Shown here: in pieces, positions 9,463-17,884 of the stretch | How positions within the stretch are numbered: position 1 is the first letter of the stretch | How the letters are laid out: each line of letters opens with the position of its first letter | Assembly (NCBI GenBank): GCA_963849095.1 | Contig: CAWKGA010000001.1 | Span: 682,001-746,000, forward strand | From: JASHUC01 sp963849095 | Lineage (GTDB): Bacteria; Pseudomonadota; Gammaproteobacteria; Steroidobacterales; Steroidobacteraceae | DNA: 64,000 nucleotides | Direction of reading: 5' to 3' | Program-made: the position numbers and the translations under genes | Notes under the pieces: model-generated | The model's database searches: none | What the model was told of the DNA's origin: nothing | Seen by the model: the letters and a program-made list of their open reading frames with translations, nothing else

Positions 9463-10203
9463 ATGGCGCCCATGAGGCACTCGGGGGAGCGGCCCCAAGC
9501 GGTCGGGATCGTCGCGGCGCTCGCGGCCGAGGCGCGTCCTCTCGGCCCGGCCGCGCGCCGGAGCGGGGAGCTCGCGACGCTCGCGGATGGGACGCTGATC
9601 GCCGTGACCGGAATCGGCGGTGCGGCCGCCGCGCGCGGCGCCCGCACTCTCGTTGCAGCGGGCTGCGGAGCGCTCGCAAGCTGGGGGCTCGCCGGAGGGC
9701 TCGACCCGGCGCTCGCCTGCGGCGCTATCCTGCTGCCCGAGGAGGTGATTCTCGATGGCGGATCCTCTTTGCAGACGGCTCCCGCGTGGCGCGAGCGGAT
9801 CGTGCAATCTCTCGAGGCGCGCTGGCCCGTGCGACAGGGGAGGCTCCTGACGAGCGTGCGGGCGCTCGGCACGGTGGCCGACAAGTCGGCAGCGTTCCGG
9901 GTCACCGGAGCTGGCGCAGTCGACATGGAGAGCTTTGCGGTCGCCGAGGTAGCGGCCGCCCACGGACTGCCCTTCGTCGCCGTGCGCGTGATCGTCGATA
10001 CGGCGGGCGATGAGCTGCCCGCGGCGCTCGCCGGCGTGGCGGACGAGTCGGGGCAATTGTCGATTGTCCGCCTCCTCCGGAGCGTGGTCTCGGAGCCGGC
10101 GGGTATCGCGACGCTGCTGCGGCTCGCGCGCCGGTATCGAGCCGCCCGGCGCTCGCTGCGCGCGATCGTGCGTGCGGGCGCGCTCGCCTCGTACACCCCA
10201 TGA
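9463..10203 (+). CDS. hpnG: Hopanoid-associated nucleoside phosphorylase HpnG
   Basis: Known role: removal of adenine from adenosylhopane to give (phospho)ribosylhopane. The sequence has the purine/uridine phosphorylase fold: VGIVAALAAEARPLG at the start, GIGGAAAARGARTL, a glycine-rich LASWGLAGGLDPAL, and VDMESFAVAEVAAAHGLPFVAVRVIVDTAG, in which the ME pair binds ribose. I chose ATG 9463. A TTG at 9439 overlapping the shc stop is an alternative that adds 8 residues. The stop overlaps the hpnA ATG. Confidence 0.93.
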   Translation: MAPMRHSGERPQAVGIVAALAAEARPLGPAARRSGELATLADGTLIAVTGIGGAAAARGARTLVAAGCGALASWGLAGGLDPALACGAILLPEEVILDGGSSLQTAPAWRERIVQSLEARWPVRQGRLLTSVRALGTVADKSAAFRVTGAGAVDMESFAVAEVAAAHGLPFVAVRVIVDTAGDELPAALAGVADESGQLSIVRLLRSVVSEPAGIATLLRLARRYRAARRSLRAIVRAGALASYTP

Positions 10204-11186
10204 AGGCGCTCGTCACAGGCGCATCCGGCTTCGTCGGCTCGGCCATCGCGCGGGCGCTCATCGGGCGTGGCTGGAGCGTGCGCTGCCTGGTGCGCAGCAG
10301 CTCCAGCCGCTTGAACCTCAACGCGCTGCCGGTCGACATCGTGTTTGGCGATCTGTCGGACGGCGCATCGCTCGAGCGCGCGGCTGCGGGATGCGACGCG
10401 CTGTTTCACGCGGCCGCGGACTACCGCCTGGGGGCACTCGATCCGCATCGCCTCTATCAAGCGAACGTCGAGGGGACGCGCAACATTCTCAACGCCGCGC
10501 GGCGGGCACGGGTCGAGCGAATCGTTTACACGAGCAGCGTCGCGACCATCGGGCTGCCGCCCGATGGAGCGCCGGGCGACGAGGCGACGCCGGTCGGGCT
10601 TCAGGACATGATCGGCCACTACAAGCGCTCGAAGTTCCTCGCCGAGCAGGTGGTGCGTGAATGGGCCGGGGCGGGGGCGCACGTCGTCATCGTCAATCCC
10701 TCGACGCCCGTCGGTCCGGGCGATGTGAAGCCGACGCCGACGGGCCAGATCCTGGTGGACGCGGCGCGCGGGCGGACCCCCGCGTACGTGGACACAGGCC
10801 TCAACGTGGCGCACGTCGACGACGTCGCGGAGGGACATCTCCTCGCGCTGGAGCGCGGGCGCTCGGGGGAGCACTACATCCTCGGCGGCGAGAACCTCAC
10901 GCTCCGCGCGATCCTCACGATCATCGCGGAGCTTGTCGGCCGCAAGCCGCCCCGCATCCGCCTGCCGCACTCCGTCGTTCTGCCCATCGCCCACCTCGCC
11001 GAAGCCTACTCGCGGATCAGCGGCCGGCCGACACGGGTCACGGTCGAGGGTGTGCGCATGTCGCGCAAGCACATGTTCTTCTCGAGCGCCAAGGCCGTCC
11101 GCGAGCTCGGATACCGGTGGCGCTCGCCCCGGGACGCCTTTGCGGACGCCGTGCGGTGGTTCGGCGAGAACGGATACCTGCGCTGA
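10200..11186 (+). CDS. hpnA: Hopanoid-associated sugar epimerase HpnA
   Basis: An extended short-chain dehydrogenase/reductase of 328 residues. The Rossmann motif TGASGFVGSAIARAL is at residues 6-20, and the catalytic YxxxK is in GHYKRSKFLAEQ. HpnA is found in most hopanoid clusters, but its exact substrate is unsettled; sugar-nucleotide epimerisation or hopanoid side-chain modification is assumed. It overlaps hpnG by 4 bp and converges with hpnL, leaving a 27-bp gap. It is the last gene of the squalene synthase-shc-hpnG-hpnA operon. Confidence 0.93.
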   Translation: MKALVTGASGFVGSAIARALIGRGWSVRCLVRSSSSRLNLNALPVDIVFGDLSDGASLERAAAGCDALFHAAADYRLGALDPHRLYQANVEGTRNILNAARRARVERIVYTSSVATIGLPPDGAPGDEATPVGLQDMIGHYKRSKFLAEQVVREWAGAGAHVVIVNPSTPVGPGDVKPTPTGQILVDAARGRTPAYVDTGLNVAHVDDVAEGHLLALERGRSGEHYILGGENLTLRAILTIIAELVGRKPPRIRLPHSVVLPIAHLAEAYSRISGRPTRVTVEGVRMSRKHMFFSSAKAVRELGYRWRSPRDAFADAVRWFGENGYLR

Positions 11187-11213
11187 ACGCGGCGGCGGTA
11201 TTCGTGGCGAGAA

Positions 11214-12242
11214 TTACTTTGTCTCGAGTCTTTTCTTTCTCGGCAGTCCACGCCATCCCTCCACCCACTGCCAGCTCGCGAGCGCGGGCACGCCGAAGGC
11301 GATCTCGCGCATCCGCTTGACGAGCGACAAGGTGACCGCGACGTCGGCGGGCAGGCCGAGCAGGCCGCCCAATCCGATCAGCCCGGCCTCCTGAACCCCG
11401 AGCCCGGCGGGAACGACGAATATGAGCTGGCGCAGCGCCTGCGTCAGGCTCTCGAGCGAGACGGCGGTGCCGAAATCGACCGGCGAGCCGAGCCAGCGCA
11501 GCGCGAGCCAGGTCTCGAGCGACCCCGCAACGAGCCCGCTCAGCTGCCAGGCGACGGTGGCCGCGAGGCGCGCGCGAGCTTCGCACAGCTCGCGAATGGT
11601 GGCGTCGAGCTGCTGCCATGCGCCTGCCGGCATCGGGCCTCCCGCGGGCAGCCAGGTGCTCGGCAGCGCTCCACGCGACAGCCCGATCATGCGCTGGGCG
11701 AGCCGCTCGAGCCGCTCGAAAACCGAGCCGTAGCGCAGCAGCGCGAACATGATCGCGATGAGCAGCAGAGCCACCGCGAGCCCGAGCAGCAGGCCGCCGA
11801 GCGGCTCAAAGCCGCGCAGGGACTTGAGCGCGAGGACGATGCCGAGCGTGACGAAGAGGTACTGGCTGACCAGCGTGAGCAGCACCTCGATGACGACGCT
11901 GGCGGCCGCGCGGGTCCCCTCGACGCCGCGGGTGGTGAGGAGACGGATCCCGACGATCTCGCCTCCGATGTTGGCGACCGGGAGCAGCCGATCGATCGCC
12001 TCGCGCACTGTCGCGATCCAGAAGAGCGTCCCGACGCTCGGACTGCGCGCGAGCCGCTCGATGAGCGTGCGCCAGCCGAGCACGTCGAGTACGAGCGGGA
12101 AGGCGTGCAGCGGCACGAGCAGCAGCAGCACCCAGCCGGCCTCGGAGAGCAGCGTGAGGATCGGCGGGCCGCCGTCGCGCACGACCAGCACGATCATCAC
12201 CGCGAGGCCGACGGCGAGAGCGATGCGAGCCGCGAGCTTCAT
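11214..12242 (-). CDS. hpnL: HpnL-like membrane protein (flippase-like/LPG synthase TM family)
   Basis: The 342 residues hold about eight hydrophobic segments, beginning with LAARIALAVGLAVMIVLVV. They include the family hallmark region VGIRLLTTRGVEGTRAAASVVIEVLLTLVSQYLF and the GLGVQEAGLIGLGGLLGLP block typical of the YbhN/AglD/HpnL superfamily. Its position after hpnK (ATGA overlap) identifies it as HpnL. A role in hopanoid transport or in membrane assembly of head groups is assumed but not shown here. Confidence 0.85.
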   Translation of the reverse strand: MKLAARIALAVGLAVMIVLVVRDGGPPILTLLSEAGWVLLLLVPLHAFPLVLDVLGWRTLIERLARSPSVGTLFWIATVREAIDRLLPVANIGGEIVGIRLLTTRGVEGTRAAASVVIEVLLTLVSQYLFVTLGIVLALKSLRGFEPLGGLLLGLAVALLLIAIMFALLRYGSVFERLERLAQRMIGLSRGALPSTWLPAGGPMPAGAWQQLDATIRELCEARARLAATVAWQLSGLVAGSLETWLALRWLGSPVDFGTAVSLESLTQALRQLIFVVPAGLGVQEAGLIGLGGLLGLPADVAVTLSLVKRMREIAFGVPALASWQWVEGWRGLPRKKRLETK

Positions 12243-13120
12243 TTCGTGCCGCGCCAGGCGGCCGCGGCGAGGTCGCGGAATCCACCGCGAGCCGCGCCCG
12301 TCGCGGCGAGGGCGTCGCGGACGCGCGGAGCGAGCAGCCCCGCGAGTTCGTCGGCGTGCCGATATCCTCGCATCGACGGCGCGATCGCCTCGCCGGAGCG
12401 AGTGGCGGGGTGGAGGTAAATCTCGGTGGCGCCCGGCGGCAGGTCTGTGAGGATCGCGAGCAGCCTCGACTCGTCCATCGATCCGCTCGCGGCGATGCCG
12501 AAGACCTGGTCGTTATGCGCGACTCCGGCGGCCCGCAGGCGCCGCCTCATGAGGGAGAGCCAGGGCGCGAGCGCGAGCGCGCTCAGGCGGGCGCCGAGGC
12601 CGGAGTTGCGCGAGACTCTCCTCGCGAATCGCAGCGGCTCTGCCGGAACCCGCACCGCGGGCTTGCCGTACTCGGCGCCGATCTCGAGCAGCATCGCGAG
12701 CACGGTCGGGTGCAGGTGCAGGTGCTTGTGGGCGTTCACGTGGTCCAGCGCGAGCCCGGTGCGCGCGAAGGCTGCAAACTGGGCGCGAATCTCCGCGCGC
12801 AGCTGCCGGCGCACCGCCGGAAGAGCGAAGTAGCGCCATCCGTCGAGGGCGAGACGGTCGCCGAATCGGCCGCTCGGATCGACGAGCCGGGGAATCTCAT
12901 CCGGCGGGAGCTGCGCGCGGCCGTCGGCCAGGGTGAGATGCAGGCCGACGTTGAGCTGCGGCAGCGCCCGCGCGCGACGCACGGCATCGGCCGCCGCGGG
13001 CGCGGCGACCATCAGGCTCGCGGCCGTGAGCGTCCCGGCGCGCGCGGCCTGCTCGACGGCCTCGTTGACGGCCTGATGGAGCCCGAAGTCGTCGGCCGTC
13101 ACGACCAGAAATCTTTGCAT
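12239..13120 (-). CDS. hpnK: Hopanoid deacetylase HpnK (YdjC-like)
   Basis: A YdjC/ChbG-type carbohydrate deacetylase of 293 residues. The metal-binding motif TADDFG is at residues 8-13, with NVGLHLTLADG and the DHVNAHKHLHLHPTV segment supplying the histidines. Known role: deacetylation of BHT-N-acetylglucosamine, made by HpnI, to BHT-glucosamine, the HpnJ substrate. It lies between hpnJ and hpnL on the minus strand and its stop overlaps the hpnL start. Confidence 0.92.
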   Translation of the reverse strand: MQRFLVVTADDFGLHQAVNEAVEQAARAGTLTAASLMVAAPAAADAVRRARALPQLNVGLHLTLADGRAQLPPDEIPRLVDPSGRFGDRLALDGWRYFALPAVRRQLRAEIRAQFAAFARTGLALDHVNAHKHLHLHPTVLAMLLEIGAEYGKPAVRVPAEPLRFARRVSRNSGLGARLSALALAPWLSLMRRRLRAAGVAHNDQVFGIAASGSMDESRLLAILTDLPPGATEIYLHPATRSGEAIAPSMRGYRHADELAGLLAPRVRDALAATGAARGGFRDLAAAAWRGTK

Positions 13121-13180
13121 GGCGCTCGCTCGCGACCGCGCGCCGGCGCTCCGCGGCGGGATCCAGGGGACGGCCGCGCG

Positions 13181-14602
13181 TCAGGCCTCGCGCGCGTGCA
13201 GGAAGCGGAAGAACTCCACACCCTCGCGCAGGCGGCGCTTGGTCATGTTCCAGCTGCCCATCATCTCGGCGGTGAGCTCGATGATCTTGCGCGGCCGGAA
13301 GTAGAAGCGGCGGTAGAAGGTCTCCACGGAGTGATAGATCTCCGTGGCGGGCAGGTGCGGGTAGCTGATGGGCGAGAGCTGCACGCCCTGCGCGTTGACG
13401 AGGTTCAAGCTCTCGTTTTCCTTGAGCCATCCGTTCTGCACCGCCTCGCGGTAGAGCTGGGTGCCGGGATAGGGCGCCGCGAGGGAGACCTGGATCGTGT
13501 GCGGATTGATCTCCACCGCGAACCGGATGGTCTCGCGGATCGTCTCCGTCGTCTCGCCCGGCAGGCCGAGGATGAACGTGCCGTGAATGGTGACGCCGAG
13601 CTTGCGGCAGTCGCTCGTGAAGCGGCGGGCGATGTCGGTGCGCAGCCCCTTGCGGATGTTGTGCAGGATCTGGTCGTTGCCCGACTCGTAGCCGACGAGC
13701 AGCAGCCGCAGGCCGTTGTCCTTCATGATCTTCAGCGTCTCGTAGGGCACGTTCGCCTTCGCGTTGCACGACCAGGTGACGCCGAGCTTGCCGAGGCCGC
13801 GGGCGATCTCCTCCACTCGAGGCTTGAAGTCCGTGAACGTGTCGTCGTCGAAGAAGATCTCCTTCACCTGAGGCAGGTTCTCCTTGATCCAGCGTATCTC
13901 CTCGATGACGCTCGCCGGGCTGCGGACGCGGTAGCGGTGGCCGCCGACCGTCTGCGGCCACAGGCAGAAGGTGCACTTCGAGCGGCAGCCCCGGCCCGTG
14001 TAGAACGACACGTAGGGGTGCTGGAGATAGCCGATGAAGTAGTTCTCGATCTTCAGATCGCGCTTGTAGACCGGCGACACCCAGGGCAGCGCGTCCATGT
14101 CGGCGATCATCGGGCGCGCGTCGTTGTGGCGAATGCTGCCGTCGGGCGTGCGATAGCTCAAGCCGAGCACCGTATCGAGGGGGCGGCCTTCGGCGACCTC
14201 CTTGCAGGTGTAGTCGAACTCCTCGCGGGCGACGAAGTCGATCGCGGGGGAAGCCCCGAGCGACCCTGCGGGGTCCACGGCGACCTTGGCGCCGACCATG
14301 CCGACCATCAGGCGAGGATTCTCCTCCTTCAGCCGCTCCGCGACGTGCGCGTCGGTCGGGAAGGATGGCGAGCTCGTGTGCAGCACGACGAGGTCGTAGT
14401 CGCGGGCGAGAGGGGTGATGTCGCTCAGCGTGAGGCCGTCCGCCGGCGCATCGATCAGCCTGCTGCCGGGCACGAGCGCCGCCGGCTGCGCGAGCCATGT
14501 CGGGTACCAGAAGGAGCGAATCTCTCGCTTCGCCTGGTAGCGCGAGCCGGCGCCGCCGTCGAATCCGTCAAACGAGGGAGGATGCAGGAATAGCGTCTTC
14601 AC
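13181..14602 (-). CDS. hpnJ: Radical SAM protein HpnJ (BHT cyclitol ether synthase)
   Basis: A B12-binding-domain radical SAM enzyme of 473 residues. The N-terminal third has the cobalamin-binding fold (MKTLFLHPPSFDG to residue ~160). The 4Fe-4S motif is C206-x3-C210-x2-C213 in GRGCRSKCTFCLW. In other bacteria HpnJ contracts the ring of BHT-glucosamine to give the cyclitol ether. The minus-strand order hpnI-hpnJ-hpnK-hpnL implies one transcript. Confidence 0.94.
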   Translation of the reverse strand: MKTLFLHPPSFDGFDGGAGSRYQAKREIRSFWYPTWLAQPAALVPGSRLIDAPADGLTLSDITPLARDYDLVVLHTSSPSFPTDAHVAERLKEENPRLMVGMVGAKVAVDPAGSLGASPAIDFVAREEFDYTCKEVAEGRPLDTVLGLSYRTPDGSIRHNDARPMIADMDALPWVSPVYKRDLKIENYFIGYLQHPYVSFYTGRGCRSKCTFCLWPQTVGGHRYRVRSPASVIEEIRWIKENLPQVKEIFFDDDTFTDFKPRVEEIARGLGKLGVTWSCNAKANVPYETLKIMKDNGLRLLLVGYESGNDQILHNIRKGLRTDIARRFTSDCRKLGVTIHGTFILGLPGETTETIRETIRFAVEINPHTIQVSLAAPYPGTQLYREAVQNGWLKENESLNLVNAQGVQLSPISYPHLPATEIYHSVETFYRRFYFRPRKIIELTAEMMGSWNMTKRRLREGVEFFRFLHAREA

Positions 14603-14655
14603 CGTGGTCTCTCGTGGGTTATGGTGGGCTCAAGCCCCGGGGGTCTCGAAACCGC

Positions 14656-15816
14656 TCACGCGATCAGCTGCGCGGATCCGTCCCGGGCGACCCTGTAGCA
14701 GGCCTGCCGCCAGTGGACGCGGCGTGAGACGAATCCCCAGCACCATAGCGTGAAGGCGAGCAAGTCATTGAGCGGTAATACCCACAGCTGCAACAAAGCC
14801 GAACCCGGCTTGCGAACGCTGAAGTGTAGCAGGAGTCGCGCGGCGCCGGTGATGGCGAGCATCGCGAGCGCGGCGTCCGAACCGCCCGCGATGAGGTAGC
14901 CGATCACGGCCAGGGGCAAGTCGAAGGTGACGAACGACGCGGCGTAGCCGGCCGGTCGGACCGCGCGAATGGTGCGCAGCCAGCGCAGCTCGTGGCGGAT
15001 CAGCTCGCGCGCGCTCGCCTCGGCCACGCAGGTCTCGACGATGACGTCCGAGAGCACGGTCCGCAGACCGACCTTGCGCGTGAGCTCGCCCAGCCGGTAG
15101 TCGTCCGCGAGCTGATCGGCGATCGCCTCGAAGCCTCCGATTCCCCGGAGGGTGGCGCGCCGGAGCGCGATGGTCGCGCCGAAGGCAAAGGCGCGGGAGC
15201 CGAACGCTGCCGCAACGAACACCGAGGGCATGAACCAGTCGTTGATGAAAGCGGCGAGCAGCAGGGACCAGGCGCTGCCCCGGGCGAGCCCGCGATATGC
15301 ACAGGTGACGATGCCGACGCGAGAGTCCGCGAGCGGGGCGACGACCCCGAGGAGATAGTCGCGGGGAACGCGTACGTCGCTGTCCGCGACGACGAGACAG
15401 TCGTACCGGGCGAGCCGCATCATGTTGACGAGGTTGCTCACCTTGAGGCTGCTGCCGTGCTGGGTGGCATCGATGGCAATGTCGAGCTCACGCTGCGGAA
15501 ACTCCCTCTGTAGCCGGCGCACGACACTCAAGGCAGGATCGTCGGGGTCGCGCACGCCGAAGACGATCTGGAAGCGAGAGTAGGTCTGGTCGCAGAACGA
15601 GCGCAGAGACTCGTAGAGCTGCGGCTCGGCGCCGCAGAGAGGCTTCAAGACCGTCACCTCGGGCGTCGCGAAGTCCGTGCCCGCACCGATGCGGCGGGCG
15701 TGCTTGTGGCGCCATAGCAGCACCGTCACCGCGGCAATTATAGCGTAACTCATGGCCACAGCTGTGACCGCCATGCCACACCAGGCGAACGAGAGGTGAG
15801 TCGTGGTGTTTCCCAT
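14656..15816 (-). CDS. hpnI: BHT N-acetylglucosamine transferase HpnI
   Basis: A membrane glycosyltransferase family 2 protein of 386 residues. An N-terminal membrane helix (residues ~12-35) is followed by a GT2 domain with VTVLKPLCGAEP, a DxD-type CLVVADSDVRVP, and the acceptor region LADDYRLGELTRKVG. Several hydrophobic segments lie at the C-terminus. HpnI transfers N-acetylglucosamine to bacteriohopanetetrol. It is the first gene of the minus-strand hpnI-J-K-L operon and is divergent from idi across a 216-bp promoter region. Confidence 0.92.
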   Translation of the reverse strand: MGNTTTHLSFAWCGMAVTAVAMSYAIIAAVTVLLWRHKHARRIGAGTDFATPEVTVLKPLCGAEPQLYESLRSFCDQTYSRFQIVFGVRDPDDPALSVVRRLQREFPQRELDIAIDATQHGSSLKVSNLVNMMRLARYDCLVVADSDVRVPRDYLLGVVAPLADSRVGIVTCAYRGLARGSAWSLLLAAFINDWFMPSVFVAAAFGSRAFAFGATIALRRATLRGIGGFEAIADQLADDYRLGELTRKVGLRTVLSDVIVETCVAEASARELIRHELRWLRTIRAVRPAGYAASFVTFDLPLAVIGYLIAGGSDAALAMLAITGAARLLLHFSVRKPGSALLQLWVLPLNDLLAFTLWCWGFVSRRVHWRQACYRVARDGSAQLIA

Positions 15817-15862
15817 TCCCTAGTCGTCCTGCCGTCGCGGGCTTACCCAGGCCTTACAACGC

Positions 15863-15906
15863 CAAGTGTTGGCGCCACGCGACGGTGAGATGTCAAGTGC
15901 TGGCGC
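15863..15906. promoter_or_regulatory. Paired 13-bp direct repeats in hpnI/idi divergent region
   Basis: CAAGTGTTGGCGC (15863-15875) recurs as CAAGTGCTGGCGC (15894-15906), with one mismatch. The 31-bp start-to-start spacing is about three helical turns. The pair sits in the divergent promoter interval between the hpnI operon and the idi-hpnH-ispA-dxs operon, so it is a plausible double operator for a regulator of hopanoid synthesis. No regulator is identified. Confidence 0.45.
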
Positions 15907-15953
15907 AGACGTTTGGCTGGCAGTTATCATGGGCATGCCAATTGCAACACACG

Positions 15954-15968
15954 TGCGCAACTTGCGCA
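15954..15968. promoter_or_regulatory. 15-bp palindrome upstream of idi
   Basis: TGCGCAA (15954-15960) and TTGCGCA (15962-15968) form a perfect inverted repeat around one base. It lies 65 bp before the idi start, within the divergent promoter region. The compact symmetry suits a dimeric repressor or activator site. Confidence 0.4.
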
Positions 15969-16032
15969 TCAGGCGCCGGTTCGGTCCGCCTGCCTCCGTT
16001 CAGGTGTGCCGCACTTAAGGAGATATCGTAGG

Positions 16033-16638
16033 ATGGACAACGTTCGGGCCAGCCTCGGCGGCGCCTGTGCCGATATTGCAGCGGATTCGGAGCCGCTGAT
16101 ACTGGTCGATGAGGGCGACCGGGAGATCGGCCACCTGAGCAAGGCGCAGTGCCACGCCGGACAGGGCGTTCTGCACCGGGCCTTCTCCCTTCTCATCTTC
16201 AACGTGGCAGGCGAGCTGCTGCTGCAGCAGAGAGCCGAGAGCAAGCCCCTGTGGCCGCTGTACTGGTCGAACAGCTGCTGCAGCCACCCGCGGCGCAACG
16301 AGCCCATGGAGACCGCGACCCAGCGCCGTCTGCACGAGGAGCTCGGCATCCGCTGCCCGCTGCGGTTTCTGTTCAAGTTCCAGTACCAGGCGCAGTACGG
16401 CTCGGCGGGCGCGGAGCACGAGCTGTGCTCGGTCTACGTCGGCGGCCACGACGGCCGCCTGAAGATCAACCGCGGCGAGATCGCGGGCTGGCGCTGGGTG
16501 GCGCCGGAGGCGCTCCGGGCGGAGATGGCCGGGCACGGTGCCGCGCAATTCACCCCCTGGTTCGTGCTGGAGTGGGCGCGAATTTGGCGCGATCATCGGG
16601 ATGAGCTGGAAGCGTTACAGTTGCGAGCAGGAGCGTAA
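16033..16638 (+). CDS. idi: Isopentenyl-diphosphate delta-isomerase, type I
   Basis: It interconverts IPP and DMAPP, supplying the isoprenoid pool. The 201-residue Nudix-fold protein has the catalytic cysteine motif SNSCCSHPRRNE and the Nudix-type ATQRRLHEELGI helix. The ATG at 16033 is chosen because AAGGAG lies at about 16016-16021 upstream and the protein then has family length. It starts an operon with hpnH, 3 bp downstream, then ispA and dxs. Confidence 0.94.
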   Translation: MDNVRASLGGACADIAADSEPLILVDEGDREIGHLSKAQCHAGQGVLHRAFSLLIFNVAGELLLQQRAESKPLWPLYWSNSCCSHPRRNEPMETATQRRLHEELGIRCPLRFLFKFQYQAQYGSAGAEHELCSVYVGGHDGRLKINRGEIAGWRWVAPEALRAEMAGHGAAQFTPWFVLEWARIWRDHRDELEALQLRAGA

Positions 16639-16641
16639 GCT

Positions 16642-17856
16642 TTGGGTATTCCATTACTGCAGAAATATCGGGTGGCGAGCTATATCGCCGGGCGCAAGCT
16701 CCGGGGACAGAAGCGCTATCCGCTGGTGCTCATGCTGGAGCCGCTGTTCCAGTGCAATCTCGCCTGCTCCGGCTGCGGAAAGATCGACCATCCGAAGGAG
16801 GTATTGCAGAAGCGCATGAGCGTCGAGGATGCCCTCAGCGCCGTGGACGAATGCGGCGCCCCCATCGTCTCCATCCCGGGCGGAGAACCGCTGATCCACA
16901 AGGACATGCCGCAGATCGTGGCGGCCATCGTCGCCCGCAAGAAGTTCGTCTACCTCTGCACCAACGCCATCCTGCTCGCGAAGCACATCGACGACTACCG
17001 GCCCTCGCCCTACCTCACCTTTTCCATTCACCTCGACGGCAACCGGGAGCGCCACGACCTCTCCGTCTGCCAGGAGGGCGTCTACGACAAGGCGGTCGCG
17101 GCGATCCGGCTCGGGCTGTCGAGGGGGTTCCGGGTGACCGTCAATTGCACGCTGTTCAACGGCGAGAATCCCGAGGAGGTGGCGGAGTTCTTCGACACCT
17201 CGATGGGCCTCGGCGTCGAGGGGATCACGGTCTCCCCCGGGTACAGCTACTCGCATGCGCCGCGGCAGGACGTGTTCCTCGAGCGCAGCGCGAGCAAGCG
17301 GCTGTTCCGCGAGATCTTCAAGCGCCGCAAGAGCGGCAAGGCCCGCTGGCAGTTCAACCATTCGTCGCTGTTCCTCGATTTTCTCGCCGGCAACCAGCGC
17401 TATCAGTGCACTCCTTGGAGCAACCCGACGTACAACCTCTTTGGATGGCAGCGGCCCTGCTACCTGCTCTCCGACGAGGGCTATGCGCCGAGCTTCCGCT
17501 CACTGATGGAGGACACCGAGTGGGAGCGGTACGGCGTGGGTCACAATCCTCGCTGTAATAACTGCATGGCCCACTGCGGCTTCGAGGGCACCGCCGTCGA
17601 CGACGCTTTCAGCCGTCCTTTGAAGGCGCTCGGCGTGTCGCTGCGCGGCCCTCGGACGCGCGGACCCATGGCCCCGGAACTCCCGGTTCTCTACGGGGCG
17701 GGCGAGTCCGCGCCGCGGTCGCCGCCGGCAGTGAATGTCCCGGTGAGCGCCATCCAGCCCGCGCGGCGTCACCGCCATGCGGCCGAAGAGGCTCCCCCGG
17801 TGAGGCCCGGCGATGCGGTGGCGGGCCCCGCCGAGACCGCGCCGAGGCCGCAGTGA
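16642..17856 (+). CDS. hpnH: Adenosylhopane synthase HpnH (radical SAM)
   Basis: A radical SAM enzyme that adds the 5'-deoxyadenosyl group to hopene, the first step of C35 hopanoid side-chain synthesis. The cluster motif C38-x3-C42-x2-C45 is in CNLACSGCGK, followed by IPGGEPLIHKD. A SPASM-like cysteine set (CTPW, CYLL, CNNCMAHCG) follows. The start is TTG at 16642, giving MGIPLLQKYRV, the typical family N-terminus. The last ~70 residues are a Pro/Ala-rich tail of unknown use. Confidence 0.95.
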   Translation: MGIPLLQKYRVASYIAGRKLRGQKRYPLVLMLEPLFQCNLACSGCGKIDHPKEVLQKRMSVEDALSAVDECGAPIVSIPGGEPLIHKDMPQIVAAIVARKKFVYLCTNAILLAKHIDDYRPSPYLTFSIHLDGNRERHDLSVCQEGVYDKAVAAIRLGLSRGFRVTVNCTLFNGENPEEVAEFFDTSMGLGVEGITVSPGYSYSHAPRQDVFLERSASKRLFREIFKRRKSGKARWQFNHSSLFLDFLAGNQRYQCTPWSNPTYNLFGWQRPCYLLSDEGYAPSFRSLMEDTEWERYGVGHNPRCNNCMAHCGFEGTAVDDAFSRPLKALGVSLRGPRTRGPMAPELPVLYGAGESAPRSPPAVNVPVSAIQPARRHRHAAEEAPPVRPGDAVAGPAETAPRPQ

Positions 17857-17884
17857 ATGGGCGCCCGTCGATAGGAGTTCTGGC

